From NCBI RefSeq assembly GCF_900240285.1, contig NZ_OESS01000003.1, positions 124,001 to 188,000 on the forward strand: a stretch of 64,000 nucleotides of DNA. Reading direction: 5' to 3'. The DNA comes from Halobacillus sp. Marseille-P3879 (GTDB taxonomy: Bacteria; Bacillota; Bacilli; Bacillales; Halobacillaceae). The number at the start of each line of letters is the position of its first letter. The stretch's first letter is position 1. Made by a program: the position numbers and the translations under genes. The notes beneath the pieces were generated by a model. That model had not been told where the DNA came from. It did not search any database and saw only the letters and a program-made list of their open reading frames with translations. Below, piece after piece: positions 43,056 through 51,807 of the stretch.

Positions 43056-44183
43056 TTAGTCACGAAGCGCTCTTTGTGTATGACTACCGGTCTGAGATAA
43101 TTTCTTCCGGACATTTTCGTTTAAAGCATCCATCTCTTCAATGAACTGTTCACTCGAAGCGATGATCCGCTCGGACGACTGCTCTGTCGTTTTTAGTGCT
43201 TCAAATACGTTATCGAAAGACTCCTGAAGTGCTTCCATACTGATCGCTGGACTCTCCATCATCTGTGTTGTCTCTTCCGCATTTTCCCTCAGATTCCTTG
43301 AGTTCGAGAGCAGCATCTCCTCGGTCGCTTTATTGACGCCGTTCACCGTATCGATCACTTTCCGTTGATTATTCAACGCAAGCTGAATCGAAGCGGAAAC
43401 AGTAATAATATTTTTCGTCAGGGTAACTGCATTACGAATCGATTCCTTCAGCTTTTCATTGTTTTTCTTGATAATATCTACAGAAGAAATACTCTGATGC
43501 AGTACACTTTTCATCTGGGTCATGTTTCTTGTACGCGTAATGATCTTTTCTTTTCCTTCTGTAAGCAGCGCAAGGTCGTATTCGCCCGCAGCTTCTTTTT
43601 CTTTCAAGAGCTCAAACAGCTTCTTCCCAAGATAGATTTGCTTGTCCAGGTCATAAATACGCTTCTGGGCGTTTTCTTTAATAAGCTGCAATTCGACGCT
43701 GTCTTCTTCAAGTCGGTCTTTTCCTGCCAGCAGACTGCGGACAACCGTTTCGATTTTCGAGTCGACCGTTTCATATTTTTTCATGTAGCGGTCGATTGGC
43801 TGCGTTTTGCTTAATTTATAAAAGAATCTCTGAATACCGTTGCCTTCGGTACGCTTCGGATCAAGGTCCGACACGATAACCTCGAGTTCATTCAACGTTT
43901 CGGGGATGTCATTATTTCCTTTGCTCATGAGATCGTTTACCGGGCGCTTCAGCGTTTCCATCGTTTCCCCGGCGACTCGCTGTTCCTCTTCTCCGAGGTT
44001 CCCGAGCTCTCTCATCACTTCAGAAAGGGAGTCATCCCTGGAAGATTTGAACCTTTCTGCGTAAGCTTCAGCCTCTTCGTTCAGACGGTCGATATCTTCT
44101 TTTTCAATTAGAGTCATCGCTTCTCTCAGGTCCTGATGGTTCATTTCAGCTTCTTTGTCTCTAAGGAAAGAATTTTTATTCAT
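43056..44183 (-). CDS. TelA-family (toxic anion resistance) protein
   Basis: A 375-residue, largely helical cytoplasmic protein of the TelA/YaaN/YceH family, linked to tellurite and cell-envelope stress resistance. Typical features are 'SKTQPIDRYMKKYETVDSKIE' split over the central helices, then 'LLTEGKEKIITRTRNM' and the coiled C-terminal region. I use the second ATG (44183): AGGAG lies 8 bp before it, but only 2 bp before the first ATG at 44189. It is downstream of another helical protein gene, an arrangement like xpaC-yaaN in B. subtilis. Confidence 0.88.
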   Translation of the reverse strand: MNKNSFLRDKEAEMNHQDLREAMTLIEKEDIDRLNEEAEAYAERFKSSRDDSLSEVMRELGNLGEEEQRVAGETMETLKRPVNDLMSKGNNDIPETLNELEVIVSDLDPKRTEGNGIQRFFYKLSKTQPIDRYMKKYETVDSKIETVVRSLLAGKDRLEEDSVELQLIKENAQKRIYDLDKQIYLGKKLFELLKEKEAAGEYDLALLTEGKEKIITRTRNMTQMKSVLHQSISSVDIIKKNNEKLKESIRNAVTLTKNIITVSASIQLALNNQRKVIDTVNGVNKATEEMLLSNSRNLRENAEETTQMMESPAISMEALQESFDNVFEALKTTEQSSERIIASSEQFIEEMDALNENVRKKLSQTGSHTQRALRD

Positions 44184-44251
44184 GTTCATATCTCCTATCT
44201 GCGATTAGTTGGGTTCGAGAAAAGCAAAACGTCCGGCTGCTGAGTGTCTTT

Positions 44252-45103
44252 TTACTTCTGTGAAAAGAAGCTCTCGTCTTCCTTGTTATACTTAGAGGCA
44301 ATAATTCCCTTGCTTCTGGCAAAATTCTGCGCATAACTTTCTTCTTCTTTGCGCTCAAGTGTTTCGATGAACTTACGCAAATCGTACATCGTCTCCAGCA
44401 GTTCCTCTTTCCGGTTTTCCTTATTATCCTCCGACAATCGCTGAAACGATTCGATGAAGTTAGGAACGTCTTTGTTCACCATCGTTTCAAGGGCATATTG
44501 TTCTTCGATTTCGAGTTCTTCCAATCGTTTAAATTGTTTCACTGTCCGTTTTTTTAGAGACGTCCATTCCTTTTGAAGGTCAGTGTGGTTCTCGAGAAAA
44601 GGAAATTCCCAGCCTTCAAGAATCGCTTCTCCGTGATCTTCCGAAGTGGTTTCCTCCCCGTATTTTCCCCTGCGCTCCACGTAAGAATCCAGGTAGGTAT
44701 ATAAAACCTTCGAAAAATCACGCAATGTGTCTCCAAGCCCTTTTCTTCTCGTGAATTCTTCTTTTAAAAACGTAGCGGAAAATGGTTTTTCTTTTTCGTC
44801 CATTTCAAAACGGCCAAGCAGCCTTTGCGGCGGCTTCCCGTATACTTCGATAGTCCCCTTGAATGTGTTGGAAGTTGGAATAACAGCGGTGAAAAAGACA
44901 CCGTTCCAAAATCCATCCAAAATATATCTCATGTTCATCTCTACCAGTTCTTTTATAGCCAGGTCGAAATAAACAGGGCGTTTTTCTTTAATAACCTGCT
45001 TCATTTCTCTCATCGTGTGAAAATCGATGTAGCGCTGGTATTCGGAGGTATGCGGCATGAATGTTCTTTCCAAATTCTCAAGCGCAGAGTAGAGGTTTTC
45101 CAT
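44252..45103 (-). CDS. uncharacterised protein paired with TelA-family gene
   Basis: A 283-residue protein without membrane segments. The N-terminal half looks like a mixed alpha/beta domain ('GVFFTAVIPTSNTFKGTIEVYG'); the C-terminal third is a charged helical region ('MYDLRKFIETLERKEEESYAQ'), broadly like the XpaC partner of YaaN. I do not recognise the N-terminal domain. ATG 45103 follows a GAAGAAG-type site. It lies 68 bp upstream of the TelA gene in the same direction, so they are probably one operon and may act together at the envelope. Confidence 0.75.
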   Translation of the reverse strand: MENLYSALENLERTFMPHTSEYQRYIDFHTMREMKQVIKEKRPVYFDLAIKELVEMNMRYILDGFWNGVFFTAVIPTSNTFKGTIEVYGKPPQRLLGRFEMDEKEKPFSATFLKEEFTRRKGLGDTLRDFSKVLYTYLDSYVERRGKYGEETTSEDHGEAILEGWEFPFLENHTDLQKEWTSLKKRTVKQFKRLEELEIEEQYALETMVNKDVPNFIESFQRLSEDNKENRKEELLETMYDLRKFIETLERKEEESYAQNFARSKGIIASKYNKEDESFFSQK

Positions 45104-45218
45104 GCTTCTTCAGCCCCTTACTTTTCCGCGATAAATTGTTCTCATTATACTTTAAGAATACCACAAATTGGGGTTTAATATTAAGAAATGCCTATTTACT
45201 CTTTACCAGAAATTAAAG

Positions 45219-45246
45219 GAGGGAAACCATTCTCATGGTTTCCCTC
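45219..45246. terminator. bidirectional terminator after the exchanger gene
   Basis: GAGGGAAACCA and TGGTTTCCCTC form an 11 bp perfect stem around a 6-base loop. Confidence 0.85.
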
Positions 45247-45279
45247 TAAAAAACAATTATGCGTTTTTAAGCATTCCAG

Positions 45280-46233
45280 TCAGTTTCTTAAAATGATGTA
45301 AACAAGATAAATGATGTACATGGTCATAAGGATGAAACCCTCTGTTTTTCCAATTTTATAATGAGTCCTTGAAAATAAGAACAATAACAAGCTCAGTACA
45401 ATCATGATCATTACATCGATAAATATCTTTCCATTCACAGTTAAAGGCGAAATGACAGCTGAAGCCCCAAGTACAAATAAAATGTTAAAAATATTGCTGC
45501 CTACCACATTCCCTAGTGCAATTCCACTTTCTTTCTTAAATGCAGCGGATATGGAAGTCACCAGTTCAGGAAGCGACGTACCGATCGCAATGATGGTTAA
45601 CCCTACTAATGTAGGACTCATGCCCAGGTCATAGGCAATCGCTGTTCCGTTGTCCACCACCAGGTCGCCACCAAAAATAATAGCGGCTAAACCTGCTAAC
45701 GTTAAACCAGTGTTCTTTCCCCATTTAATGTTTGAAGGAACTGGTTCATCCACCGATTCTTTTCTGCTTTTCATTCCAACTTCAATCACGTAGTACATAA
45801 AAATAGATAAAAACAATAAAAAGATGATGCCGTCACTGCGTGTTAGCAAGTTTTCACTTAATCCCTGTAATTCCGTATCACTGATAAGTACGAGTAAAGC
45901 CCCACTAGCAAGCAATACGAATGGGATTTCTTTTTTGGTTGTTTCACTTTCTACCATTAATGGATAGAGGAAGGCTGCTATACCTACCACTAAAGTAACA
46001 TTAAAGACATTACTTCCTACTACATTTCCGAGTGAAACTTCAGCATTTCCTTGTAGAGCTGCAATGATGCTGACTGTTGCCTCAGGAGAACTTGTGCCAA
46101 AAGCTACAATCGTTAACCCTATCAAAATAGGCGGGACACGCAGCAGCCTGGCAATGTTGGAAGATCCATCAACGAATAAATCGGCTCCTTTAATTAATAA
46201 ACCAAAGCCGACAATTAATAAAACGTAAGCCAT
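45280..46233 (-). CDS. Na+/Ca2+-type cation exchanger (CaCA family, YrbG-like)
   Basis: A 317-residue membrane antiporter with about ten helices in two inverted halves. The alpha-repeat motifs are 'VAFGTSSPEATVSI' in the first half and 'IAIGTSLPELVTSI' in the second, each followed by an Asn/Gly-rich 'GNVVGSNVFN' or 'GNVVGSNIFN' segment that binds the cation. It exports Ca2+ in exchange for Na+ or K+. An in-frame stop just before ATG 46233 fixes the start. AAGGAG lies 14 bp upstream, unusually far, within a structured leader duplicated at 42747. Confidence 0.92.
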   Translation of the reverse strand: MAYVLLIVGFGLLIKGADLFVDGSSNIARLLRVPPILIGLTIVAFGTSSPEATVSIIAALQGNAEVSLGNVVGSNVFNVTLVVGIAAFLYPLMVESETTKKEIPFVLLASGALLVLISDTELQGLSENLLTRSDGIIFLLFLSIFMYYVIEVGMKSRKESVDEPVPSNIKWGKNTGLTLAGLAAIIFGGDLVVDNGTAIAYDLGMSPTLVGLTIIAIGTSLPELVTSISAAFKKESGIALGNVVGSNIFNILFVLGASAVISPLTVNGKIFIDVMIMIVLSLLLFLFSRTHYKIGKTEGFILMTMYIIYLVYIILRN

Positions 46234-46330
46234 AGTTGTTCTTCAAACTCCTTTTTCTCAAACCATACCCTCTTTTGTTGCACTTAAAAAGCATAGGGAT
46301 ACAGCTTTTTACTGCTTACTAGTATGTGAA
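46234..46330 (-). promoter_or_regulatory. conserved structured 5' leader of the exchanger gene
   Basis: On the minus strand CATAC (near 46326) can pair with GTATG (near 46265) and encloses an AAAAAGC...GCTTTTT hairpin. The same sequence, diverged, occurs at 42747-42852 in front of a broken exchanger start. Conservation in a non-coding leader suggests a regulatory RNA or operator. I cannot assign it to a known riboswitch. Confidence 0.4.
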
Positions 46331-46388
46331 GGAGGGTGGGGGTTTTGAAGTGAGGGGACCTTAAAGGGGAGGGGGGCTGAATATAATG

Positions 46389-46439
46389 AAAAGAAGAACG
46401 GTTCCAAAAAATTCTCCTCTTAGAACCGTTCTTCTTTTA
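46389..46439 (-). terminator. hairpin terminator of the 89-residue-protein gene
   Basis: AAAAGAAGAACGGTTC and its exact complement form a 16 bp stem, with T run on the minus strand. Confidence 0.85.
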
Positions 46440-46528
46440 TAGATGACTAAACTTCTTGAATAAAATGCTGGTGATTATTGATTATAGGATAACGATAATG
46501 ATTTCATCAGGCACTATTGTTCAATCCT

Positions 46529-46798
46529 CTATTTAATTTTTGACAGTGTTTTTAATTCAAAATGGTCGGCTACGAGGTCGAAGTCACTGCTTACATTAAA
46601 TAAGTGCAAGTCCGAAAAGTTATTAACGCTTTCCCATACATGCTGACCAACTTTGAAGGTGTAATATTCCCCTTCTGTGAATAAGCAGTGGTGGGGAGAG
46701 TCTAACACTTTCTTAAAAGATTCTTCATCTTTGGCTGCGTTAAGTGAAGTTGGAATCTTGCTGAAGATACTTCGTTTACATTTTGCCTCAAATTGCAT
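46529..46798 (-). CDS. unrecognised 89-residue protein
   Basis: A small soluble-looking protein of unknown family with aromatic and charged residues ('GEYYTFKVGQHVWESVNNFS'), no signal peptide and a single-domain size. The start is the ATG at 46798, 9 bp after AAAGGG; the ATG at 46807 touches that site. A strong terminator follows. The neighbouring genes give no functional hint. Confidence 0.65.
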   Translation of the reverse strand: MQFEAKCKRSIFSKIPTSLNAAKDEESFKKVLDSPHHCLFTEGEYYTFKVGQHVWESVNNFSDLHLFNVSSDFDLVADHFELKTLSKIK

Positions 46799-46807
46799 CG
46801 TAAGCAT

Positions 46808-47341
46808 CCCTTTCTAAATGTTATCGATTATTATAATTCTACCCAATAAGTCAGAAAATTATAACAATAAAATAGGGCGACTTGTTTTATCTGCATTAAA
46901 GCAAAATGTGGAGGCTATAAAGAGGGCAAAGGTTTTAAAAAGCAAATCACCTAATGAAAGAATAAAAGGGTAAGTCTAACGAAATTAAGATTCTCTTTGA
47001 TAGAGGACAATAATAGAGGTTCAAATGATTACTCAGTAACTAAAAAAGGTTAATAAAAACATATCATCTCCTAGTAATTTAAAATACTGCAAATGCTTAA
47101 AGCCTCTCATGAGTTTGGTGGGCTCTTGAGAGGCTTAATTTGTCTGCACAGGCGTTGCTAAATGGAAGAGTATAGTGACATGGATAGCATCGAAAGGTTA
47201 TTACCTTTCAAGCAGGAAATGATCCTGTTTCTGGAATATAAATTCTCTTAATACTTGTTGGTTAACTAATCACTGACTATAAACTATAGAACTTTATTAA
47301 AATGACCCAAGGGAAAGAATCTGAGCCGCCTCTTTAGTCAC
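46808..47341. other. 530 bp spacer with one terminator
   Basis: No gene is recognisable. It has a hairpin at 47100-47140 and otherwise AT-rich sequence. Confidence 0.5.
47100..47140. terminator. hairpin terminator
   Basis: AAGCCTCTCA and TGAGAGGCTT form a 10 bp perfect stem around a 17-base loop. Confidence 0.65.
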
Positions 47342-47731
47342 TTATAGTTTTCCAGTCAGGAACTGAGCTTCCCCATTTCCGAAACTCCAATCTGTATCCC
47401 CATTATTCGTTATCGATACCATGATGTCTTCAGGAGAGATATTGCACCATTCCTGAAGGTAAGCAGCTAAATTTTGATATAGGTGTTCCTTTTGTTCTTC
47501 TGTTCTATGTCTGCTTGTTAATGAAATAACGACCACATCCCTGCTTCGCTCAAATCCGAGGCCTGTATCTTGTATGATCATCTCCTGGACTGGGTGCTGA
47601 TGAACAATCTGATAACGGTCACGGTCCGGCACTTGGAAAGCATCTACCATTGCTTCATGTGAAGCGTCCAATAATGACCGCAATTCTTCTTCAGATCTTC
47701 CTTCTACGAGATCAAATCGAACTAATGGCAT
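47342..47731 (-). CDS. tautomerase-superfamily protein (4-oxalocrotonate tautomerase / MSAD-like)
   Basis: A 129-residue member of the tautomerase superfamily, recognisable by the N-terminal catalytic proline directly after Met ('[13 protein letters not shown]') and the double beta-alpha-beta length of the cis-CaaD/MSAD-like groups. Relatives in Bacillus are uncharacterised. ATG 47731 follows AAGGAGG. It is divergent from iolR and probably independent of the inositol pathway; tautomerisation of an unsaturated keto-acid would fit the aromatic locus upstream. Confidence 0.85.
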   Translation of the reverse strand: MPLVRFDLVEGRSEEELRSLLDASHEAMVDAFQVPDRDRYQIVHQHPVQEMIIQDTGLGFERSRDVVVISLTSRHRTEEQKEHLYQNLAAYLQEWCNISPEDIMVSITNNGDTDWSFGNGEAQFLTGKL

Positions 47732-47924
47732 TTATTTTTCCTCCTTGATTAATTTTATCATGAATATATCATAAAATTAAAAAAATATATACATTTAATC
47801 TAAAAATTCCTCATAAAATGGTGAAGTTTTGAGTGTTTTTTGGTAATATAGAGTGAGACAGAAATTAAAGTTTCATTTTTTTATGAATAAAAAACGAATA
47901 CCAAATAAGATTGGGGTCATTGCA

Positions 47925-48677
47925 ATGATAAAGATTAAGCGGATTAATGAACTTCTTCAGTATGTGGAAAAGAGGCAGACAGCCTCGCTGGACGATTTAG
48001 TTAAAGAATTTAACGTTTCTAAAAACACGATCAGGAGGGATGTCCAGGAATTAGTAGAACAGGGCAGGCTCAAAAAGGTGTATGGAGGAGTGTCAGCCAA
48101 CAAATCTTCTACTGTACCCTACCATGACCGAAAAGTGCAAAATCAAGAAGGGAAAATTAAAATTGCAGAAATGGCAGCCTCCTACGTAGAGGATGGAGAT
48201 ATCATTTTTCTTGATTCCGGTACAACAACAGTAGAGATGTTGGAATTTATAAAGGATAAAAATTTGATAATCGTTACAAATAATCTTGATTTTACGCTCG
48301 AAGCCACTCCTTACAGTAATTTAAAGATTTATTCAACTGGCGGTATGTATGAGAGGACTACCAAGTCTTATGCAGGGCTGGAAAGTGCAGAATCGGTTAA
48401 GAATTATAATTTTAGTAAAGCATTCATGGCTTCTACAGGCATCTCTTTAACGAATGGGGTAACGAACTCTTCTCCTCAAGAGACACAGATTAAAAGTACG
48501 GTGGTCGATAGGAGTAAAGAAGTTTTCCTTCTGGTAGATCAGAGTAAATTCGATCATTATTCATTAACCACTTATTGTGATATAGAAGACATCGATTATC
48601 TAGTAACTGATAAACCGACGGAAGATAAATACAATCAGTTTGCTGAAAAAAATAATGTGAAGTTGATCTACCCATGA
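47925..48677 (+). CDS. iolR: DeoR-family repressor of the inositol genes
   Basis: A 250-residue DeoR-family regulator, the length of B. subtilis IolR. Residues 1-60 are the helix-turn-helix ('TASLDDLVKEFNVSKNTIRR'), then 'LKKVYGGVSANK' and the sugar-phosphate-binding core 'IIFLDSGTTTVEMLEFI', 'GLESAESVKNYNFSKAFMAS'. It begins at ATG 47925; longer in-frame starts back to 47853 add unrelated residues. In B. subtilis the inducer is 2-deoxy-5-keto-gluconate 6-phosphate. Here it is in the same direction as the iol cluster, unlike the divergent B. subtilis arrangement. Confidence 0.9.
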   Translation: MIKIKRINELLQYVEKRQTASLDDLVKEFNVSKNTIRRDVQELVEQGRLKKVYGGVSANKSSTVPYHDRKVQNQEGKIKIAEMAASYVEDGDIIFLDSGTTTVEMLEFIKDKNLIIVTNNLDFTLEATPYSNLKIYSTGGMYERTTKSYAGLESAESVKNYNFSKAFMASTGISLTNGVTNSSPQETQIKSTVVDRSKEVFLLVDQSKFDHYSLTTYCDIEDIDYLVTDKPTEDKYNQFAEKNNVKLIYP

Positions 48678-48779
48678 CCTGTTCAGAATTACGCCCATTC
48701 ATTTGAAAGAAAAATTCTGAAAAATGGTTGACTGAAAATAATTTTAGTAATATGCTTGAATCATAATTTAACAATAAGT

Positions 48780-48790
48780 TAACCAAAAGT
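48780..48790. promoter_or_regulatory. candidate IolR operator upstream of iolB
   Basis: TAACCAAAAGT fits the IolR consensus WRAYCAADARD as I remember it, and is flanked by two GTTAAC palindromes. Confidence 0.4.
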
Positions 48791-48909
48791 TAACATTTTT
48801 GATGTCGTATACAGGGTTTAAGTTGTTTTATAGTTGTTTTAAGAATAACTGTTGGTTAATTATTTTGTGAGCGTTTAGTTGATGAAATTGAACTAATGGA
48901 GGGATGAAA

Positions 48910-49728
48910 ATGAGTCATTTACTTAAAAAGCCTGAACATGTGGTGAAGTCTGAAGGTGTAACCATAGTTCACGATATTACAGGAGAACAAACCAATTTAG
49001 AGTATGTAGGGTTTAAAGTAGTGGACTTGGAAAAGGGTTCATTCTATGGTGAACAGTTGAATGATTCGGAGTGTTGTATAGTCGCTTTAACCGGCAAGGT
49101 TGATATCACTGCAGGCGAAGAAACATTTAAAAATCTCGGTACCCGTAACAGTGTATTTGAACAAAAACCAACGGATAGTGTGTATGTTTCAAATGATCGC
49201 ATCTTTGAATTGAAAGCGGTTACTGACTCTCGGGTTGCTTTATGCTATTCACCTTCTGAAGAACAACTTCCCACTAAGCTGATTAAAGCGGACTCAATCG
49301 ATGTGGAGCCTAGAGGGAAATACAACAACAAAAGAAAAGTACACAATATTCTTCCTGACAATGATCCCTCAGCCAACAGTCTTCTTGTGGTTGAAGTTTA
49401 TACAGAGAGCGGAAACTGGTCATCCTATCCACCGCATAAGCATGATCAGGATAATTTACCTGAAGAATCTTTTTTAGAAGAAACCTACTATCATGAAATG
49501 GATCCTCAACAAGGTTTTGTATTTCAGCGGGTATATACAGATGATCGCTCCCTAGATGAAACGATGACAGCAGAAAATGGGGATGTTGTCATTGTTCCAA
49601 AAGGTTATCATCCAGTGGGAGTACCTGATGGATATACGTCCTATTATTTAAATGTAATGGCAGGACCTGTCCGGAAGTGGAAGTTCAATAATGATGATGA
49701 TCACGAATGGATTGTAAATCGTGATTAA
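48910..49728 (+). CDS. iolB: 5-deoxy-glucuronate isomerase
   Basis: A 272-residue cupin-fold isomerase that converts 5-deoxy-glucuronate to 2-deoxy-5-keto-gluconate in inositol catabolism. Metal-binding segments are 'SYPPHKHDQDNLPEESFLEE' and 'VIVPKGYHPVGVPDG'. The second ATG (48910) is used because GGAGGG ends right at the first ATG (48904) and lies 6 bp from the second. The length equals that of B. subtilis IolB (271). It opens the iol enzyme cluster, 48 bp before iolD. Confidence 0.95.
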   Translation: MSHLLKKPEHVVKSEGVTIVHDITGEQTNLEYVGFKVVDLEKGSFYGEQLNDSECCIVALTGKVDITAGEETFKNLGTRNSVFEQKPTDSVYVSNDRIFELKAVTDSRVALCYSPSEEQLPTKLIKADSIDVEPRGKYNNKRKVHNILPDNDPSANSLLVVEVYTESGNWSSYPPHKHDQDNLPEESFLEETYYHEMDPQQGFVFQRVYTDDRSLDETMTAENGDVVIVPKGYHPVGVPDGYTSYYLNVMAGPVRKWKFNNDDDHEWIVNRD

Positions 49729-49776
49729 AAATCAATGAAAATATGAAACTAAAAAGAATGTAAAGGTGGACCGAAT

Positions 49777-51690
49777 ATGAAAGAAACGATTCGTTTAACA
49801 ACCTCTCAAGCACTAATCAAATTTATAAATAACCAATATATTCATGTGGATGGAGAAGAGTTTCCTTTTGTAGAGGGGATTTTTAATATATTTGGTCACG
49901 GGAATGTTCTCGGGATAGGGCAGGCTCTTGAACAAGACTCTGGAGAACTGAAGGTCATCCAGGGAAAGAACGAACAAGGTATGTCGCTTGCAGCTATTGC
50001 CTACAGTAAAGAAAAACTCAGACAAAAAATCTATGCTGTCACAACCTCCGTAGGTCCAGGTTCGGCTAATACGGTTACAGCAGCAGCGACAGCTCTTGCG
50101 AATAATATTCCGGTATTGTTCTTGCCAGGTGATACATTCGCTACGAGGCAGCCAGACCCTGTTCTTCAACAGTTTGAACAAGAAAATAGTATATCGACTA
50201 CAACCAATGATGCCTTGAAGCCTGTTTCTAGATATTGGGATCGTGTGACACGGCCGGAACAGTTAATGAGCAGTTTAATTCGCGCTTTTGAAGTTATGAC
50301 TGACCCTGCAAAGGCAGGACCGGCGACAATATCAATCTCTCAGGATGTCGAAGGGGAAGCGTATGATTTCGATGCAGACTTCTTCAAGAAACGGATCCAT
50401 TATATGGACAGGCCGATCCCGCGCGAACGTGAGTTAAAAGGTGCGGAAGAGTTAATCCGTAATAGTAAAAAGCCTGTCATTCTAGTAGGTGGAGGGGCAA
50501 AATACTCTCAAGCCCGTGAAATTCTAATAGATTTGTCTGAAAAGCATAATATTCCATTGGTAGAAACACAGGCAGGAAAGTCTACAGTAGAATCAGACTT
50601 CAAAAACAATCTAGGCGGTCTTGGTATTACAGGCACTCTGGCTGCTAATAAGGCAGCAAAGCAATCAGATCTCATTATTGGAGTAGGTACCAGGTACACC
50701 GACTTTGCTACTTCTTCAAAAACTGCTTTTGACTTTGAGAACACTCGCTTTCTTAATATAAACGTCAATCGAATGCAGTCCTATAAAATGGACGGATTCC
50801 AGGTAGTGGCCGATGCGAAACTTACTTTAGAGCAATTGCAGCCGATGCTGGATGGATATGAATCAGAATTTGGCCCGGAAATACAAGAGCTGAAATCTGA
50901 ATGGCTGAAAGAGCGGGGGCGTTTGAGTGAAGTGGTTTACAACAGAGAATCCTTTGACCCTGAAATTAAGAACCACTTTTCACAAGAAGTTCTGAACGAA
51001 TATGCAGATGTGTTGAAGACAGACCTTCCTCAGACAACTGCTCTGTTAAAGATAAATGAAACGATCGACCCGAGCAGTGTGATTATTTGTTCGGCAGGTT
51101 CTCTGCCTGGCGACTTACAAAGACTCTGGCATTCAACTGTACCGAATACTTACCATTTAGAATACGGTTATTCCTGCATGGGCTACGAAATTTCCGGAAC
51201 ACTTGGCTTGAAGCTTGCGAATCCGGATAAAGAAGTATATTCGATTGTTGGCGATGGAAGTTTTCTAATGCTTCATTCAGAGCTGATTACTTCTCTTCAA
51301 TATCATGAAAAAATCAATGTTCTTCTGTTTGATAATTCTGGCTATGGCTGTATCAATAATTTGCAAATGGATCATGGCAGCGGCAGTTACTATTGTGAAT
51401 TTAGGACAGATAAGAATGAAGTTATGAACATTGACTATGCGAAAGTGGCAGAAGGATATGGTGCGAAAACTTATAAAGTGCATTCCATGGAAGAATTAGA
51501 AGCAGCTTTGGAAGATTCAAAAAAACAGAAAGTCTCTACACTGATCGATATTAAAGTGTTGCCAAAGACGATGACAGACGGCTATCAAAGCTGGTGGAAC
51601 GTAGGAGTAGCGGAAGTGTCCGAACAGCAAAGCGTTCAAAAAGCACACGAGTTTCGAATGAAGATGCTTGAGGAAGCGAAGCAGTATTAG
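49777..51690 (+). CDS. iolD: 3D-(3,5/4)-trihydroxycyclohexane-1,2-dione hydrolase
   Basis: A 637-residue thiamine-diphosphate enzyme that opens the ring of the diketo-inositol. The N-terminal domain has the catalytic Glu region 'GKNEQGMSLAAIAYSK', and the C-terminal domain has the ThDP/Mg motif 'VGDGSFLMLHSEL...NSGYGCINN'. ATG 49777 follows AAAGGTGG. Length and order (iolB, iolD) suit the IolD family. The reaction gives 5-deoxy-glucuronate, the substrate of the neighbouring IolB. Confidence 0.96.
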   Translation: MKETIRLTTSQALIKFINNQYIHVDGEEFPFVEGIFNIFGHGNVLGIGQALEQDSGELKVIQGKNEQGMSLAAIAYSKEKLRQKIYAVTTSVGPGSANTVTAAATALANNIPVLFLPGDTFATRQPDPVLQQFEQENSISTTTNDALKPVSRYWDRVTRPEQLMSSLIRAFEVMTDPAKAGPATISISQDVEGEAYDFDADFFKKRIHYMDRPIPRERELKGAEELIRNSKKPVILVGGGAKYSQAREILIDLSEKHNIPLVETQAGKSTVESDFKNNLGGLGITGTLAANKAAKQSDLIIGVGTRYTDFATSSKTAFDFENTRFLNINVNRMQSYKMDGFQVVADAKLTLEQLQPMLDGYESEFGPEIQELKSEWLKERGRLSEVVYNRESFDPEIKNHFSQEVLNEYADVLKTDLPQTTALLKINETIDPSSVIICSAGSLPGDLQRLWHSTVPNTYHLEYGYSCMGYEISGTLGLKLANPDKEVYSIVGDGSFLMLHSELITSLQYHEKINVLLFDNSGYGCINNLQMDHGSGSYYCEFRTDKNEVMNIDYAKVAEGYGAKTYKVHSMEELEAALEDSKKQKVSTLIDIKVLPKTMTDGYQSWWNVGVAEVSEQQSVQKAHEFRMKMLEEAKQY

Positions 51691-51742
51691 TTGTTAAACC
51701 GGGGGAGTGGGGGCTCCATTCTCCTGAAAGTTTACTTATTTC

Positions 51743-51756
51743 AGCAAACGGTTACA
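51743..51756. promoter_or_regulatory. candidate cre site before iolT
   Basis: AGCAAACGGTTACA has the full AANCGNTNWCA core of cre with two mismatches at its left end; it lies 52 bp before the transporter start. Confidence 0.45.
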
Positions 51757-51807
51757 TTTTTAATTTTTCCAATATTAAAAATATGATAACTTTTGGAGGC
51801 CGAGGTA

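Noticed and set aside
44825-45178. Plus-strand open frame antisense to the TelA partner gene
   Set aside because: It is a shadow of the minus-strand gene with no start signal.
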